The translations under genes were made by a program, and so were the position numbers. The notes beneath the pieces were generated by a model. The model ran no database searches. It saw nothing but the letters and a program-made list of their open reading frames with translations, and was not told where the DNA came from. Below are positions 16,595 through 25,478 of a stretch of DNA of 38,718 nucleotides, piece by piece. Numbering within the stretch: position 1 is the first letter of the stretch; the number at the start of each line of letters is the position of its first letter. The DNA lies in assembly GCA_030018005.1 (NCBI GenBank), contig JASEGT010000016.1:1-38718 (forward strand), given 5' to 3'. This DNA is from Actinomycetota bacterium. GTDB taxonomy: Bacteria; Actinomycetota; Aquicultoria; Aquicultorales; Aquicultoraceae.

Positions 16595-17592
16595 TGAAAG
16601 TAAAGGATATCGGTGAGTTCGCGCTCATCGAGCGTATCGCGCAGATAGTAGAGCAGGCGGATGAGCGGGTTATTTTGACGATCGGCGATGACACGGCCGT
16701 AGTCAAGAAGAGCGGGCTCGATTATACGCTTTTAACCACCGACCTTATGGTCGAGGACGTCCATTTCACGTTGACGTCGATAACTCCCTATCAGCTGGGT
16801 TATAAGTCCATCGCGGTAAATATCAGCGATATCGCAGCGATGGGAGGACTTCCGCGTTACGCGGTCGTATCTCTAGCGTTGCCTCCCGAAACGGAGGTGG
16901 CCTATGTCGAGGACCTCTATCGCGGCATGGCCGAAGTATCGCGCGCTAACGATGTGCGAATCGTCGGCGGCGATGTCACCAGGTCGGAGAAGTTAATTAT
17001 AAATGTCGCCCTGATGGGCGAGGTCGAAGAGGAGAAATTGAGTCGTAGGAGCGATGCTCAGATCGGCGACATCATAATGGTCACCGGAGAGCTTGGCGCC
17101 TCGGCAGCGGGCTTGCGCCTGGTGCTCCACCCGGATATCGAGCAGAAGGTCAAGAACGCCGCTGCCTTAAGGAAGGCGCATTTTCAACCCGAGCCGCAGG
17201 TAAAAGCGGGAAGGATTCTGTCAGCGCTCAGGGTCAACGCGATGGAGGACATAAGCGACGGGCTGGCCAGCGAAGTCGCGCATATATGCGAGGCCAGCGG
17301 CGTGGGCGCGCGCATCTACTTGAACAAGGTTCCGATTGCGGCGGGTGTCGACAGTGTGGTAGCTCTCACCGGTGAGCGCGCCATCGATTTGGCGCTGAGC
17401 GGAGGCGAGGACTATGGACTGGTCTTCACGTTATCGCCGCAGCTTCAGGGAGCGGTAGAAAACGCTTTTGTCGAAGCCGGCCTAAAGGTGACGGCGGTAG
17501 GCGAGGTCTTAGAGAGTCCGCACGGTATAACCGTTATAGACTGGGACGGCAGTGAAAGCCCGATGCGGCAATCAGGATATACACATTTCTAG
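16594..17592 (+). CDS. thiL: thiamine-monophosphate kinase
   Basis: 332 residues from ATG 16594, which shares one base with the thiC stop codon (TGATG), giving coupled translation; the open frame extends further upstream inside thiC but lacks a better start. ThiL phosphorylates thiamine monophosphate to the active cofactor TPP, the last step. PurM-like family motifs: LTIGDDTAVV, TTDLMVEDVHFTL, GYKSIAVNISDIAAMGG, VRIVGGDVTRSEKL for the Mg/ATP side, MEDISDGLASEVAHICEASG and LSGGEDYGLVF. All are intact. The C-terminus ends six bases before the possible ATG of thiD. Confidence 0.96.
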   Translation: MKVKDIGEFALIERIAQIVEQADERVILTIGDDTAVVKKSGLDYTLLTTDLMVEDVHFTLTSITPYQLGYKSIAVNISDIAAMGGLPRYAVVSLALPPETEVAYVEDLYRGMAEVSRANDVRIVGGDVTRSEKLIINVALMGEVEEEKLSRRSDAQIGDIIMVTGELGASAAGLRLVLHPDIEQKVKNAAALRKAHFQPEPQVKAGRILSALRVNAMEDISDGLASEVAHICEASGVGARIYLNKVPIAAGVDSVVALTGERAIDLALSGGEDYGLVFTLSPQLQGAVENAFVEAGLKVTAVGEVLESPHGITVIDWDGSESPMRQSGYTHF

Positions 17593-17599
17593 GATGGTC

Positions 17600-18469
17600 A
17601 TGATGGAGTTGAAGAAGGTCTTAGCTATAGGGGGCTCCGACCCGAGCGGAGGTGCCGGCATTCAAGCCGATATGCTTGCGCTGACGGAGTGCGCGACCTA
17701 TCCTTATACGGCGATAGCCGCAGTTACCGCCCAAAACAGCACCGGCGTGGTCGCTTTCGAAGTGCTCTGCTCAAGCATCGTCCGCTCTCAAGTAGATGCC
17801 ATTATCGCGGATACGAGTATCGACGGGATAAAGACCGGGATGCTGGGCAGTTCCGAGAATATCATGGAGGCCGCGAGAATCATCAGCGAGAATCCCGACG
17901 TAAAATCGGTCATCGACCCCGTGATCCGTGCGACCGACGGCAGGCTTTTGACCTCGGAGGCCGCGACGGCGGTCTTAAAAAAAAGACTTTTGCCAAAAGC
18001 GTTTATGGTGACCCCCAATATCGATGAGGCGGCGCTCCTCTCGGGCGTAGCCATCAAGAGCGAAGACGACCTTTTTCAGGCGGCTGAGATAATAAAAGAT
18101 ACCGGAGTCGAATGGGTGCTCATCAAAGGAGGGCACTTGTCGGGACCGGTCTCGGTCGACCTTTTATATGACGGAACGGACGAGTATTATTACGAGGCGT
18201 TAAGAATAGAGAGGGGCAACGTTCGGGGTACCGGCTGCATGACGGCTTCGGCGATATGCGCGTATCTGGCGCATGGGCTGGAGGCATATGACGCTGTAGA
18301 CAGGGCTAAGGTCTATGTGTTAAAGAAAATCAAGGGCGCGGCGCTGCTGGGCAAAGGCAGCCCTCAGGCGGTGCCTTTGCCCATATCGGACGCTTCGAAG
18401 CGCGACATAGAAACTGCGATGGACGATTCGGTTAGAAGGAGTGACGACGTTGAAGATAGGGCTGATTAG
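17600..18469 (+). CDS. thiD: hydroxymethylpyrimidine/phosphomethylpyrimidine kinase
   Basis: About 289 residues. AGGATGG at 17591-17597 overlaps the thiL stop codon; three in-frame ATGs follow (17594, 17600, 17603) and 17600 or 17603 has the best spacing. ThiD makes HMP pyrophosphate from HMP or HMP phosphate. Motifs: LAIGGSDPSGGAGIQADM at the N-terminus, AVTAQNSTGV, IKTGMLGS, VIDPVI, VTPNIDEAALLSG, VLIKGGHL and the catalytic loop VRGTGCMTASAICAYLAHG. A conserved ribokinase fold with no domain fused to the C-terminus (no ThiE or TenA fusion). It overlaps the phosphodiesterase gene by 20 bases. Confidence 0.96.
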   Translation: MMELKKVLAIGGSDPSGGAGIQADMLALTECATYPYTAIAAVTAQNSTGVVAFEVLCSSIVRSQVDAIIADTSIDGIKTGMLGSSENIMEAARIISENPDVKSVIDPVIRATDGRLLTSEAATAVLKKRLLPKAFMVTPNIDEAALLSGVAIKSEDDLFQAAEIIKDTGVEWVLIKGGHLSGPVSVDLLYDGTDEYYYEALRIERGNVRGTGCMTASAICAYLAHGLEAYDAVDRAKVYVLKKIKGAALLGKGSPQAVPLPISDASKRDIETAMDDSVRRSDDVEDRAD

Positions 18470-19004
18470 CGACACGCACGGCTATATCGACGCATGGGAG
18501 AAGGCTGAAAAGGTCTTCGAAGGCGCCGACCTCGTGATACATATGGGGGATATTCTGGGGAGCGGGCCCTTCAACCCGCGCTACGAAGAGTACAATCCGA
18601 TGAAGCTCGCGCATGCGTTGAACAGCGCGCCTTTTCCTATGGTCTTCGCGCAGGGAAATTGCGACGCGCAAGTCGATACCATCGCTCTCGAGTACCCCAT
18701 ACAAGCGCCCTATGCGCTCGTCTACTCCGGAGGTCTCTCGTTGATGGCCACACACGGCCATACACACCGCGAAGCCGACCTGCTCGAACTTGGCGGTAAG
18801 TACAATCTGGATATTGTTGCGCTCGGCCATACGCATGTGATTCGCCTGGAGAAGCGCGGCGATTTGCTGATTGTAAATCCCGGGAGTGCGGCCCTTCCCA
18901 AAGGGGACGAGGATTTTCCGACTGTGGGGCTGGTAGAGGACGGGTTCGTTAGAATCGTATCGCTGGTCGATGGTTCGGAAGTCAGGTCGCTCGCTGTCGG
19001 ATAA
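18450..19004 (+). CDS. YfcE/MJ0936-type metallophosphoesterase
   Basis: 184 residues. AAGGAG at 18436-18441 is 8 bases before TTG 18450, giving the typical N-terminus (M)KIGLISDTHG; the frame also has GTG 18441, but that lies on the ribosome site. The calcineurin-like fold motifs are present: ISDTHGY, VIHMGDI, AQGNCDAQ, THGHTH and ALGHTHV, supplying the Asp, His and Asn ligands of the two-metal centre. Relatives hydrolyse phosphodiesters, and the substrate is unknown. It is the last gene of the thi operon, overlapping thiD by 20 bases. A role in thiamine phosphate turnover would be a guess. Confidence 0.92.
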   Translation: MKIGLISDTHGYIDAWEKAEKVFEGADLVIHMGDILGSGPFNPRYEEYNPMKLAHALNSAPFPMVFAQGNCDAQVDTIALEYPIQAPYALVYSGGLSLMATHGHTHREADLLELGGKYNLDIVALGHTHVIRLEKRGDLLIVNPGSAALPKGDEDFPTVGLVEDGFVRIVSLVDGSEVRSLAVG

Positions 19005-19035
19005 AATAAAAAACCCGGCCTTTTTTAAGACCGGG
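19004..19035 (-). terminator. terminator of rpmB (minus strand)
   Basis: On the minus strand CCCGGTC pairs with GGCCGGG (19014-19020 / 19029-19035) including one G-U pair, and is followed by TTTTTTATTTT. Read on the plus strand the stem has a C-A mismatch and no T tract, so it serves rpmB better than the thi operon. Confidence 0.75.
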
Positions 19036-19052
19036 AAAGCATTTTCATCTCG

Positions 19053-19244
19053 CTAAACCGCGCGAACCACCTTATTAGCCTTCATGCACTTGGTGCAGAC
19101 GTAGACGTTCTGCGGAGAGCCGTCGATGACTGCGCGTACTTTCTGGACGTTTGCGTTAAACCGGCGCTTTGTAACGCGGTGTGAATGGCTTATGTTATTA
19201 CCGCTCATGGGCCCTTTACCGCATATAACACATTTCCTGGCCAT
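19053..19244 (-). CDS. rpmB: 50S ribosomal protein L28
   Basis: 63 residues from ATG 19242-19244, preceded by GAGGAG; the open frame continues upstream to 19352, but that extension lacks a ribosome site and family similarity. L28 sits in the large ribosomal subunit. Motifs: MARKCVICGKGPMSGN at the N-terminus, SHSHRVTKRRFNANVQKVR, then VYVCTKCMKAN. Two CxxC pairs (CVIC and CTKC) give the zinc-binding C+ form of L28. It is transcribed alone, divergent from DUF1858-fakA, an arrangement seen in many Gram-positive bacteria. Confidence 0.98.
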   Translation of the reverse strand: MARKCVICGKGPMSGNNISHSHRVTKRRFNANVQKVRAVIDGSPQNVYVCTKCMKANKVVRAV

Positions 19245-19281
19245 GTCTATCTCCTCTTCAGAATAAATTAAACAAGAACCA

Positions 19282-19310
19282 ATACTATCATTTATTCCCC
19301 TTAATGGCAA
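19282..19310 (-). promoter_or_regulatory. promoter of rpmB
   Basis: On the minus strand TTGCCA (19310-19305) and TAGTAT (19287-19282) are separated by exactly 17 bases, about 35 bases before the rpmB start codon. Confidence 0.7.
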
Positions 19311-19407
19311 TATATTTGCCACAAATTCGGTTTTCCGCCAAGTCGTGTCCAATTACGCAGTTGTTGTGACGCGTGTGCGGAAGTTCGGCAAAAACGGAGA
19401 GAACTTA

Positions 19408-19416
19408 TGTTATAAT
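19408..19416 (+). promoter_or_regulatory. extended -10 promoter of the DUF1858-fakA operon
   Basis: TGTTATAAT at 19408-19416 is a perfect TGnTATAAT extended -10 element, with no convincing -35 needed. It is 65 bases before the first start codon. Confidence 0.6.
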
Positions 19417-19480
19417 TTGCAGATAATACTAACTTAAACCGTGACGGAGTAAGTGGAAGGTTTCTTCGGATGGAGGAGAT

Positions 19481-19684
19481 ATGCGGTTTTCAAAGGACAT
19501 GCTCATCGAAGATGCTCTGATGGCTCACCCTAAGGCCATGGACGTGTTTATAAAATACGATATGGTATGCGTCGGTTGCCTGGCCTCATCCGTGGAGAGC
19601 CTCGAAAACGGCGCTAACATGCACAATGTAAGCATCGAAGACCTTATCGCGGAACTCAATGGATTGGTCGTAGATGAAGGCTAG
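19481..19684 (+). CDS. DUF1858 small redox-disulfide protein
   Basis: 67 residues from ATG 19481 after GGAGGAG. It matches the DUF1858 / hybrid-cluster-protein-associated redox-disulfide family: an N-terminal helix (SKDMLIEDALMAHPKAMDVFIKYDM), the CxxC motif CVGC at about residues 31-34, and a conserved ending (HNVSIEDLIAELN). Related domains occur with hybrid cluster protein and in some sulfur-relay systems, and the CxxC is a presumed redox or metal site. It overlaps fakA by 11 bases, so it is cotranslated with fatty acid kinase. Whether it acts there is unknown. Confidence 0.85.
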   Translation: MRFSKDMLIEDALMAHPKAMDVFIKYDMVCVGCLASSVESLENGANMHNVSIEDLIAELNGLVVDEG

Positions 19685-21293
19685 CCTGCGGGACCAACTG
19701 CCCGAAACCATAACCAAGAGCGACATCGCATTCCTGGTGAACGCCTCTTTGGCTGCTCTCATTAAATATCAAGACGAAATAAACCGCCTCAACGTCTATC
19801 CGGTTCCCGATGGGGACACGGGCACTAACATGGTGCTCACCATGAAAACCGTCCGGGACGAAACCGTAAAAGCAGGCGACGCGACCATTGCGGAATTGGC
19901 TAAAGTAATAACCTATGGGTCGTTGATGGGCGCGCGCGGGAATTCGGGCGTGATTTTGTCGCAGATAATCAGAGGTATCTGCGAGAGCATCGCAAACCAC
20001 GAAGAACTCACCGCGGACGTGATTATCGAAGCGCTCGATAACGGCGCGTCGGCCGCTTATGGGGCCGTAAAGAAGCCGGTCGAGGGCACGATGTTGACGG
20101 TTATAAGGGACATGGCGAACGCGGGTATGCGCCTCCACGGCAAGAACTTGCACCCGGCGGACCTTTGTTCTTACATTATCGAGGAGGGCAAGAGGTCGGT
20201 CGAGCGCACTCCCGAGTTGCTGCCCATACTTAAAGAATCGGGCGTTGTCGATGCCGGCGGCTACGGCCTGCTTATTATGGCCAAGGGAATCTTGTCCGCT
20301 CAGAAAGGCATCAAGCTCGAGAACGGTATAGCCGACGAGAAGGACCAGCTTACGATAGTCGATGAGAGCATAGAGTTCACATATTGCACCGAATTTATTT
20401 TAAAGAGCGAGGGTATCGATTTAGACGAGGTCGAAATCGAGATGGAGAAATACGGAGACTCGGTGCTGGTAGTCGGCACACGCAAGTTGACTAAGATACA
20501 TGTCCACACCAACGATCCTGGAGCGGTCGTGCAAATCGCGACCGGGCTGGGAACGATATCCGAGGTTCAGATAAACAACATCATCGAACAGTCGAAAGTG
20601 CGTACCGAATCGTTGAAGGAAGAGGGCGCTCTAGTCCAGGAGCAAGGCATAGGCATCATTGCGGTCGCCGGTGGGGAAGGCGTCAAAGAGATTCTGTCGA
20701 ACCTCGGCGTACATGCGATTGTCGATGGCGGCCAAAGCATGAATCCGAGCACGGCCGACCTGGTCGCAGCCGTAAACGAACTTCGCCGCGCCGAAGTCAT
20801 AATTCTACCCAACAACAAAAACATCATTATGGCGGCCCAACAGGTCGACGGATTGACCGATAAGACGGTCAGAGTGGTTGCGACCACGTCAATACCGGAA
20901 GCGTTCGGGGTAATGCTGGCCTTTGACGAATCCGCTTCAATCGACCAAAACATCGAGGCGATGACCATCGAATGCGATGAAGTGAAGACGGGTGAGGTGA
21001 CATACGCCGTGCGCGATACGAAGAACGGAGACATCAAGAAAGGTGAGACCATAGGTCTATACGCCGGCGACATCAAAGCCTCCGGCGGCGACGTTCTCGC
21101 GACGACGATGACGCTCCTCGAAGCGATGATAGACGATGAGAGCGAAATAGCGACGATTCTCGCGGGCGATACCATAGACGCCGACCAAATAGACGAGCTT
21201 ACGAAGATGTTCGAGGAGCGGTTCCCCGACGTCGAGCTCGACATTCACTATGGCGGCCAGCCCGTTTACTACTTTCTTATCGGCATAGAATAA
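19674..21293 (+). CDS. fakA: fatty acid kinase catalytic subunit FakA (DAK2/YloV family)
   Basis: 539 residues from ATG 19674, overlapping the DUF1858 gene by 11 bases. The N-terminal DAK2 ATP-binding domain has NRLNVYPVPDGDTGTNMVLTM, with the Asp residues that bind two Mg ions and ATP, and GSLMGARGNSGVILSQI. The middle domain includes SIEFTYCTEFILKSEG and KIHVHTNDPG. The C-terminal half has IIAVAGGEGVKEILSNLG and LPNNKNIIMAAQQ. Full length and domain order match FakA, which phosphorylates fatty acids held by FakB (a DegV protein) so they enter phospholipids. A DegV gene follows directly, which supports this over the dihydroxyacetone kinase reading. Confidence 0.93.
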   Translation: MKASLRDQLPETITKSDIAFLVNASLAALIKYQDEINRLNVYPVPDGDTGTNMVLTMKTVRDETVKAGDATIAELAKVITYGSLMGARGNSGVILSQIIRGICESIANHEELTADVIIEALDNGASAAYGAVKKPVEGTMLTVIRDMANAGMRLHGKNLHPADLCSYIIEEGKRSVERTPELLPILKESGVVDAGGYGLLIMAKGILSAQKGIKLENGIADEKDQLTIVDESIEFTYCTEFILKSEGIDLDEVEIEMEKYGDSVLVVGTRKLTKIHVHTNDPGAVVQIATGLGTISEVQINNIIEQSKVRTESLKEEGALVQEQGIGIIAVAGGEGVKEILSNLGVHAIVDGGQSMNPSTADLVAAVNELRRAEVIILPNNKNIIMAAQQVDGLTDKTVRVVATTSIPEAFGVMLAFDESASIDQNIEAMTIECDEVKTGEVTYAVRDTKNGDIKKGETIGLYAGDIKASGGDVLATTMTLLEAMIDDESEIATILAGDTIDADQIDELTKMFEERFPDVELDIHYGGQPVYYFLIGIE

Positions 21294-21390
21294 ATCCGCC
21301 ACGGCGGCGTTTACAAGAAGACCAGCTATAATCTTGCCATGTCGTGACGCTCTATTAACTGCAGGCCTACATTCAAGTGCGAGGTGGTCT

Positions 21391-22230
21391 ATGACTAAGA
21401 TTGCGATTGTTACGGATAGCACAGCCGATATGGCGCTCACCTACTATGACGAGAACGATGTGACGATGGTACCGCTCATGGTCCGTTTTGGAGAAGAGGC
21501 CTACAAGGACTGGGTGGAGATGCCGCCCGAGAGATTCTACCCGATGTTGCGCGCGTCGGACATCCTTCCCAAGACATCTCAACCGTCGGTCCAGGAGTTT
21601 ATAGATGCCTACTCGAAATATGAGGGCTACGATCATATCTTTTCGATACACCTCTCCGGGCACCTTAGCGGGACGATTCAATCGGCCGACATAGCGAGCC
21701 GGAACGTCGATGTCCCGGTGACGGTCGTAGATAGCAAGCTGGCAAGCGGCGGCACGGCTTTTATTGTCAACGAGGCGGTCATAGCGCGAGACGCCGGCAA
21801 AGATGTGGCGGAGATAGCGGCTTTAATAGAAGGGCTCGTCAGGGATACGAGGCTGCTCTTTTGCGTAGACACCCTCAAATATCTGGAGATGGGCGGGCGC
21901 ATCGGCAAAGCGCAAGCGTTGGCAGGCTCCATTTTGAATATCAAACCGATACTCACGCTCGATGACGGCATGGTTGTCCCGTTTAAGAAGGTCAAAGGAC
22001 GCAAGAAGATATTCAAAGAGCTCGTTGAACTTCTTAGTGCTCAGAGCGCGGAGCGTCTCTCTATCGGGATTCTCCACGCGGACGCGCCGGAAGCCGCGCG
22101 CGAGCTCGAGACGCACATCAAGGATGCGGGCATAGCACACGACCTGGTCCTTTCGACGCAAATCGGCAGCGTAATCGGTACTTATGTCGGGCCGGGCACT
22201 TTCGGCATGATATATCATCCCCACGGCTAA
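21391..22230 (+). CDS. fakB: DegV family fatty-acid-binding protein (FakB)
   Basis: 279 residues from ATG 21391 with GAGGTGG upstream; the open frame runs back to 21334 but without a ribosome site. DegV/FakB proteins bind a single fatty acid and present it to FakA for phosphorylation. Motifs: KIAIVTDSTADM, LPKTSQPSVQEF, SIHLSGHLSGTIQSA for lipid carboxylate contact, VVDSKLASGGTAFIVNEA, FCVDTLKYLEMGGRIGKAQAL, LNIKPILTLDDGMVVP and the C-terminal IGTYVGPGTFGMIYHP. It follows fakA by 97 bases in the same direction. The chain length preferred cannot be told from sequence. Confidence 0.93.
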   Translation: MTKIAIVTDSTADMALTYYDENDVTMVPLMVRFGEEAYKDWVEMPPERFYPMLRASDILPKTSQPSVQEFIDAYSKYEGYDHIFSIHLSGHLSGTIQSADIASRNVDVPVTVVDSKLASGGTAFIVNEAVIARDAGKDVAEIAALIEGLVRDTRLLFCVDTLKYLEMGGRIGKAQALAGSILNIKPILTLDDGMVVPFKKVKGRKKIFKELVELLSAQSAERLSIGILHADAPEAARELETHIKDAGIAHDLVLSTQIGSVIGTYVGPGTFGMIYHPHG

Positions 22231-22282
22231 GAGGAGCGATTTCAGCCCTCCGTTTAACCTGACTTTTAAGGATTATCTAATA

Positions 22283-24370
22283 TTGAGCCAGATTCCATCG
22301 CTTAACGAGCCCGTAATAAAGGTAAAATTCGTCGGTTCCGCGATTGCCCAGAGCCTGAACAAACTGGGTATCGAAACCGTCGGCGACCTCTTGTTCCATT
22401 TTCCCCATAGGTACCTGGACCTCTCGAAGATGAAGAAGATAAGCGAGGTCCAAAGCGGTGAGCAGGTTACGGTTGTCGGGGAGGTACGCGAGGTCAACAA
22501 GAAGCGCGTCCGAACCGGCATGCGCATAGTCGAAGTCTCGCTCTTCGACGGGAGCGGGTACATTAAGGGAGTTTGGTTCAACCAGGATTATATCGCGACC
22601 CGCCTCAAAGAAGGGATGCAAGTCTCCTTTAGCGGGAAGGTGAATTATAAGTTCAACCAGTATCAAATGGATAACCCGATGTACGATATTGTCGGCGAGG
22701 CCAAAAGCGAGCCGATTCACTCGGGTTGCATAGTGCCGGTACACCCGGCGACAAAAAACGTCACTCCCAATATCATGCGGCGGATACTCAAAAACGCGCT
22801 CGACGAATACGGCGATGTCGCAGAGACTCTCCCGCAGGCTCTCATCACAAAAAAAGAGCTGCTGCCACGTGCGGAGGCCCTTCGCGAAATACATTTCCCG
22901 ACCGAACGCGAGCTTCTTCTGCAGGCCCGACATCGCTTTATCTTCGAGGAGCTCTTTTTGATGCAGGCGGGGTTGGCGGCGCGCAAGAAACGAATCGAAA
23001 GCGATTTAAAGGGCGTCGCACACGCATGCGACGGCGAACTTACGGCAGCGCTAACGCGAAGCCTGCCGTTTGAACTCACCGGCGACCAGCTAGACGCGAT
23101 TCGAGAGATTCAAGGCGACATGGAGCGCACCGGTCCGATGAACCGGCTGCTCCAGGGTGAGGTCGGTTCCGGAAAGACTATCGTCGCCCTCTTTGCGCTG
23201 CTGACAGCCATTCAAAGCGGGTATCAAGCAACGATGATGGCGCCGACCGAGGTTCTAGCCGTCCAACACTACGACAAGATAAAGGATATAGTAGAGGAAC
23301 TCGGCGTAAAAACCGCCCTGCTCATCGGGTCGATGCCGCAGAAAGAACGCGAAGCGTTGCGAGACGGCATCCAGGCGGGCGATATCGATCTCATAATCGG
23401 AACTCACGCGATAATCCAAAACGACGTCGACTTCAAGATGCTGGGGCTCGCCATCATCGACGAGCAGCACCGGTTCGGTGTGGAGCAGCGGATGTACCTC
23501 AAAGAAAAGGGCTACCACCCCGACATCCTGATAATGAGCGCTACCCCGATACCGAGAACGCTTTCACTGACGCTCTATGGGGATTTGGATGTCACGATCA
23601 TAAAAGAACTCCCCGGGGGCCGGGAGCCGGGCGCGCACGTCGACACCCTGTTCTGCCGCGCCGATAAGCGCGAGCAGGCCTACGAAAAGGTACGGCGAGA
23701 GGTAGCCGATGGGCACCAGGCATATATCGTCTGCCCTCTTATCGAGGAATCGGATAAGATCGAAGTAAGGGCTGTAATGCAGGAGGCGGAGCACCTGCAA
23801 ACGCAAATATTTCCGGATTTGAGAGTCGGCCTGATTCACGGCCGGTTGAAATCGGGCGAGAAGCAGGAGGTCATGGCCGCATTTGCCCGGGGCGAGCTTG
23901 ACATCTTGATATCGACGACCGTCATCGAGGTCGGCATAGATGTCGCAAACGCTACGGTCATGTTGATAGAGGATGCCGAGCGCTTCGGGCTCGCGCAGCT
24001 TCATCAGCTGAGAGGGCGCATCGGCCGGAGCGGTCTCAAATCTTACTGCATCCTCTTCGGTGAGCCGACGACGGATGAGGGAAAACAGCGTATAAATGCC
24101 ATCCGCACGATCAAGGACGGATTTAAACTGGCCGAGGCGGACCTGCAGATTCGCGGCGAAGGGCAGCTCTTCGGCACACGGCAATCGGGTTTGCCGGACT
24201 TGCGCATTGCCAAGCTAACGCGCGACTACGAGATACTGACAGATGCCCGGCGCGAGGCTTTTTCAATCGTCGATAACGACCCGGCGCTGGCTAAGCCCGA
24301 GCACAGGCTCCTGCGTGAAGAGATAAGGACGCGCTTCGCTCACAACCTAGACTGGCTGTTCCAGGCTTAG
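22283..24370 (+). CDS. recG: ATP-dependent DNA helicase RecG
   Basis: 695 residues from TTG 22283 with AAGGA about 10 bases upstream. RecG reverses stalled replication forks and branch-migrates Holliday junctions. The N-terminal wedge/OB part has IETVGDLLFHFPHRYLDL and GEQVTVVGEVREV (residues about 30-70). The superfamily 2 motor has Walker A GEVGSGKT near residue 293, DEQH near 393, SATPIPRTL, FPDLRVGLIHGRLKSGEK and the final QLHQLRGRIGRSG and IRGEGQLFGTRQSG. The length is normal. It is in the widespread fakA-recG-rsmD-coaD arrangement. Confidence 0.97.
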   Translation: MSQIPSLNEPVIKVKFVGSAIAQSLNKLGIETVGDLLFHFPHRYLDLSKMKKISEVQSGEQVTVVGEVREVNKKRVRTGMRIVEVSLFDGSGYIKGVWFNQDYIATRLKEGMQVSFSGKVNYKFNQYQMDNPMYDIVGEAKSEPIHSGCIVPVHPATKNVTPNIMRRILKNALDEYGDVAETLPQALITKKELLPRAEALREIHFPTERELLLQARHRFIFEELFLMQAGLAARKKRIESDLKGVAHACDGELTAALTRSLPFELTGDQLDAIREIQGDMERTGPMNRLLQGEVGSGKTIVALFALLTAIQSGYQATMMAPTEVLAVQHYDKIKDIVEELGVKTALLIGSMPQKEREALRDGIQAGDIDLIIGTHAIIQNDVDFKMLGLAIIDEQHRFGVEQRMYLKEKGYHPDILIMSATPIPRTLSLTLYGDLDVTIIKELPGGREPGAHVDTLFCRADKREQAYEKVRREVADGHQAYIVCPLIEESDKIEVRAVMQEAEHLQTQIFPDLRVGLIHGRLKSGEKQEVMAAFARGELDILISTTVIEVGIDVANATVMLIEDAERFGLAQLHQLRGRIGRSGLKSYCILFGEPTTDEGKQRINAIRTIKDGFKLAEADLQIRGEGQLFGTRQSGLPDLRIAKLTRDYEILTDARREAFSIVDNDPALAKPEHRLLREEIRTRFAHNLDWLFQA

Positions 24371-24422
24371 AGACGCGTCGAGTGTACAATAATAATGATA
24401 ATCATAGACTGCGAGCAATATC

Positions 24423-24983
24423 ATGCGAGTGATTTCAGGAAGTGCGAAAGGAACAAAACTTCGAACTGCCAAGGGACTGGATATTCGCCCGACAGCGGAC
24501 CGGGTCAAGGAATCGCTTTTCAATATAATCGGCGACGCTACGCGCGAGGCGCTTGTCCTCGACCTCTTCGCGGGAACCGGCGCGCTCGGCATAGAATCGC
24601 TCAGTCGCGGGGCGAAATTCGCCTACTTCGTCGATTCGAGCCGGATTTCGACAGAGATAATCGAGAAGAATTTGGAACTCACGAAATTAGCAGCTAGAGC
24701 GAGCGTGTTGAAGCAAGATGTCGAGGATGCGCTAAATCGACTTAATAAGCAAGGGGTCAGATTTGATTTGATTTTTCTTGACCCTCCTTATAGAATTAGC
24801 GTATCCTTTTTAGATGCAATCCTAAGTAAGCTTGCATCGGATTTACTATGTGATGATGGCTTACTTGTCCTGGAGCATTCGGCAAAAATCGGTTCCGGCG
24901 AAGTGGCGGGTTTGCGAATTAGTTCGACCAGGACTTATGGAGATACGGCTATTACGTTCTATTACAGGAAAGGCGACAGATGA
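24423..24983 (+). CDS. rsmD: 16S rRNA (guanine(966)-N(2))-methyltransferase RsmD
   Basis: 186 residues from ATG 24423. RsmD methylates N2 of G966 in 16S rRNA during 30S assembly, using S-adenosylmethionine. Motifs: MRVISGSAKGTKLRT at the N-terminus, RPTADRVKESLFNII, the SAM-binding LVLDLFAGTGALGIESLSRGA, and the catalytic N6/N2 motif LIFLDPPY. The second half (residues about 95-150) is noticeably more AT-rich than the first. It overlaps coaD by four bases (ATGA). Confidence 0.96.
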   Translation: MRVISGSAKGTKLRTAKGLDIRPTADRVKESLFNIIGDATREALVLDLFAGTGALGIESLSRGAKFAYFVDSSRISTEIIEKNLELTKLAARASVLKQDVEDALNRLNKQGVRFDLIFLDPPYRISVSFLDAILSKLASDLLCDDGLLVLEHSAKIGSGEVAGLRISSTRTYGDTAITFYYRKGDR

Positions 24984-25456
24984 CGATTGCTGTTGTGCCG
25001 GGGAGCTTTGACCCTATAACGGCAGGCCACATCGATATCATCAAGCGTGCAAAAGATTTATACGAGCGCGTGATCGTCGGGGTAGTAATAAATCCAGGCA
25101 AGAAACCTCTCTTTAGCCTCGAAGAAAGAGTGGACATGGTCAAGGATGCGGTCTCCTGGGACCCGACCATAGTCGTAGATTCGTTTACGGGCTTGTTGGT
25201 CGATTTTGTCGAGCTGCACAATGCGAAGGTAATTGTAAGGGGATTGAGAGCCGTCTCGGATTTCGAACACGAATTCCAGATGGCTCAATTAAATAGAAGG
25301 TTGAACGCAAGAATAGAGACGGTCTTTATGATGGCGAGCCCCGAGTACGCCTATCTCAGCTCCAGCATCATCAAAGAGATTGCGATGTACGATGGCAACG
25401 TAAAAGGACTTGTCTCGCCCAATGTCGAAGCATCATTACGCAGAGCGCTGGCATAA
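24980..25456 (+). CDS. coaD: phosphopantetheine adenylyltransferase
   Basis: 158 residues, ATG 24980 in the ATGA overlap with rsmD. CoaD transfers AMP from ATP to 4'-phosphopantetheine, the penultimate step of coenzyme A synthesis, as a hexamer. The nucleotidyltransferase signature is GSFDPITAGHIDIIKRA with the GH of the HxGH motif, then INPGKKPLFSLEERVDMV, VIVRGLRAVSDFEHEFQMAQLNR and the final MASPEYAYLSSSIIKEIA. Full length and typical; coupled to rsmD as in most bacteria of this order. Confidence 0.98.
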   Translation: MTIAVVPGSFDPITAGHIDIIKRAKDLYERVIVGVVINPGKKPLFSLEERVDMVKDAVSWDPTIVVDSFTGLLVDFVELHNAKVIVRGLRAVSDFEHEFQMAQLNRRLNARIETVFMMASPEYAYLSSSIIKEIAMYDGNVKGLVSPNVEASLRRALA

Positions 25457-25478
25457 GCCACGGGAGGTAGTAGAATAG

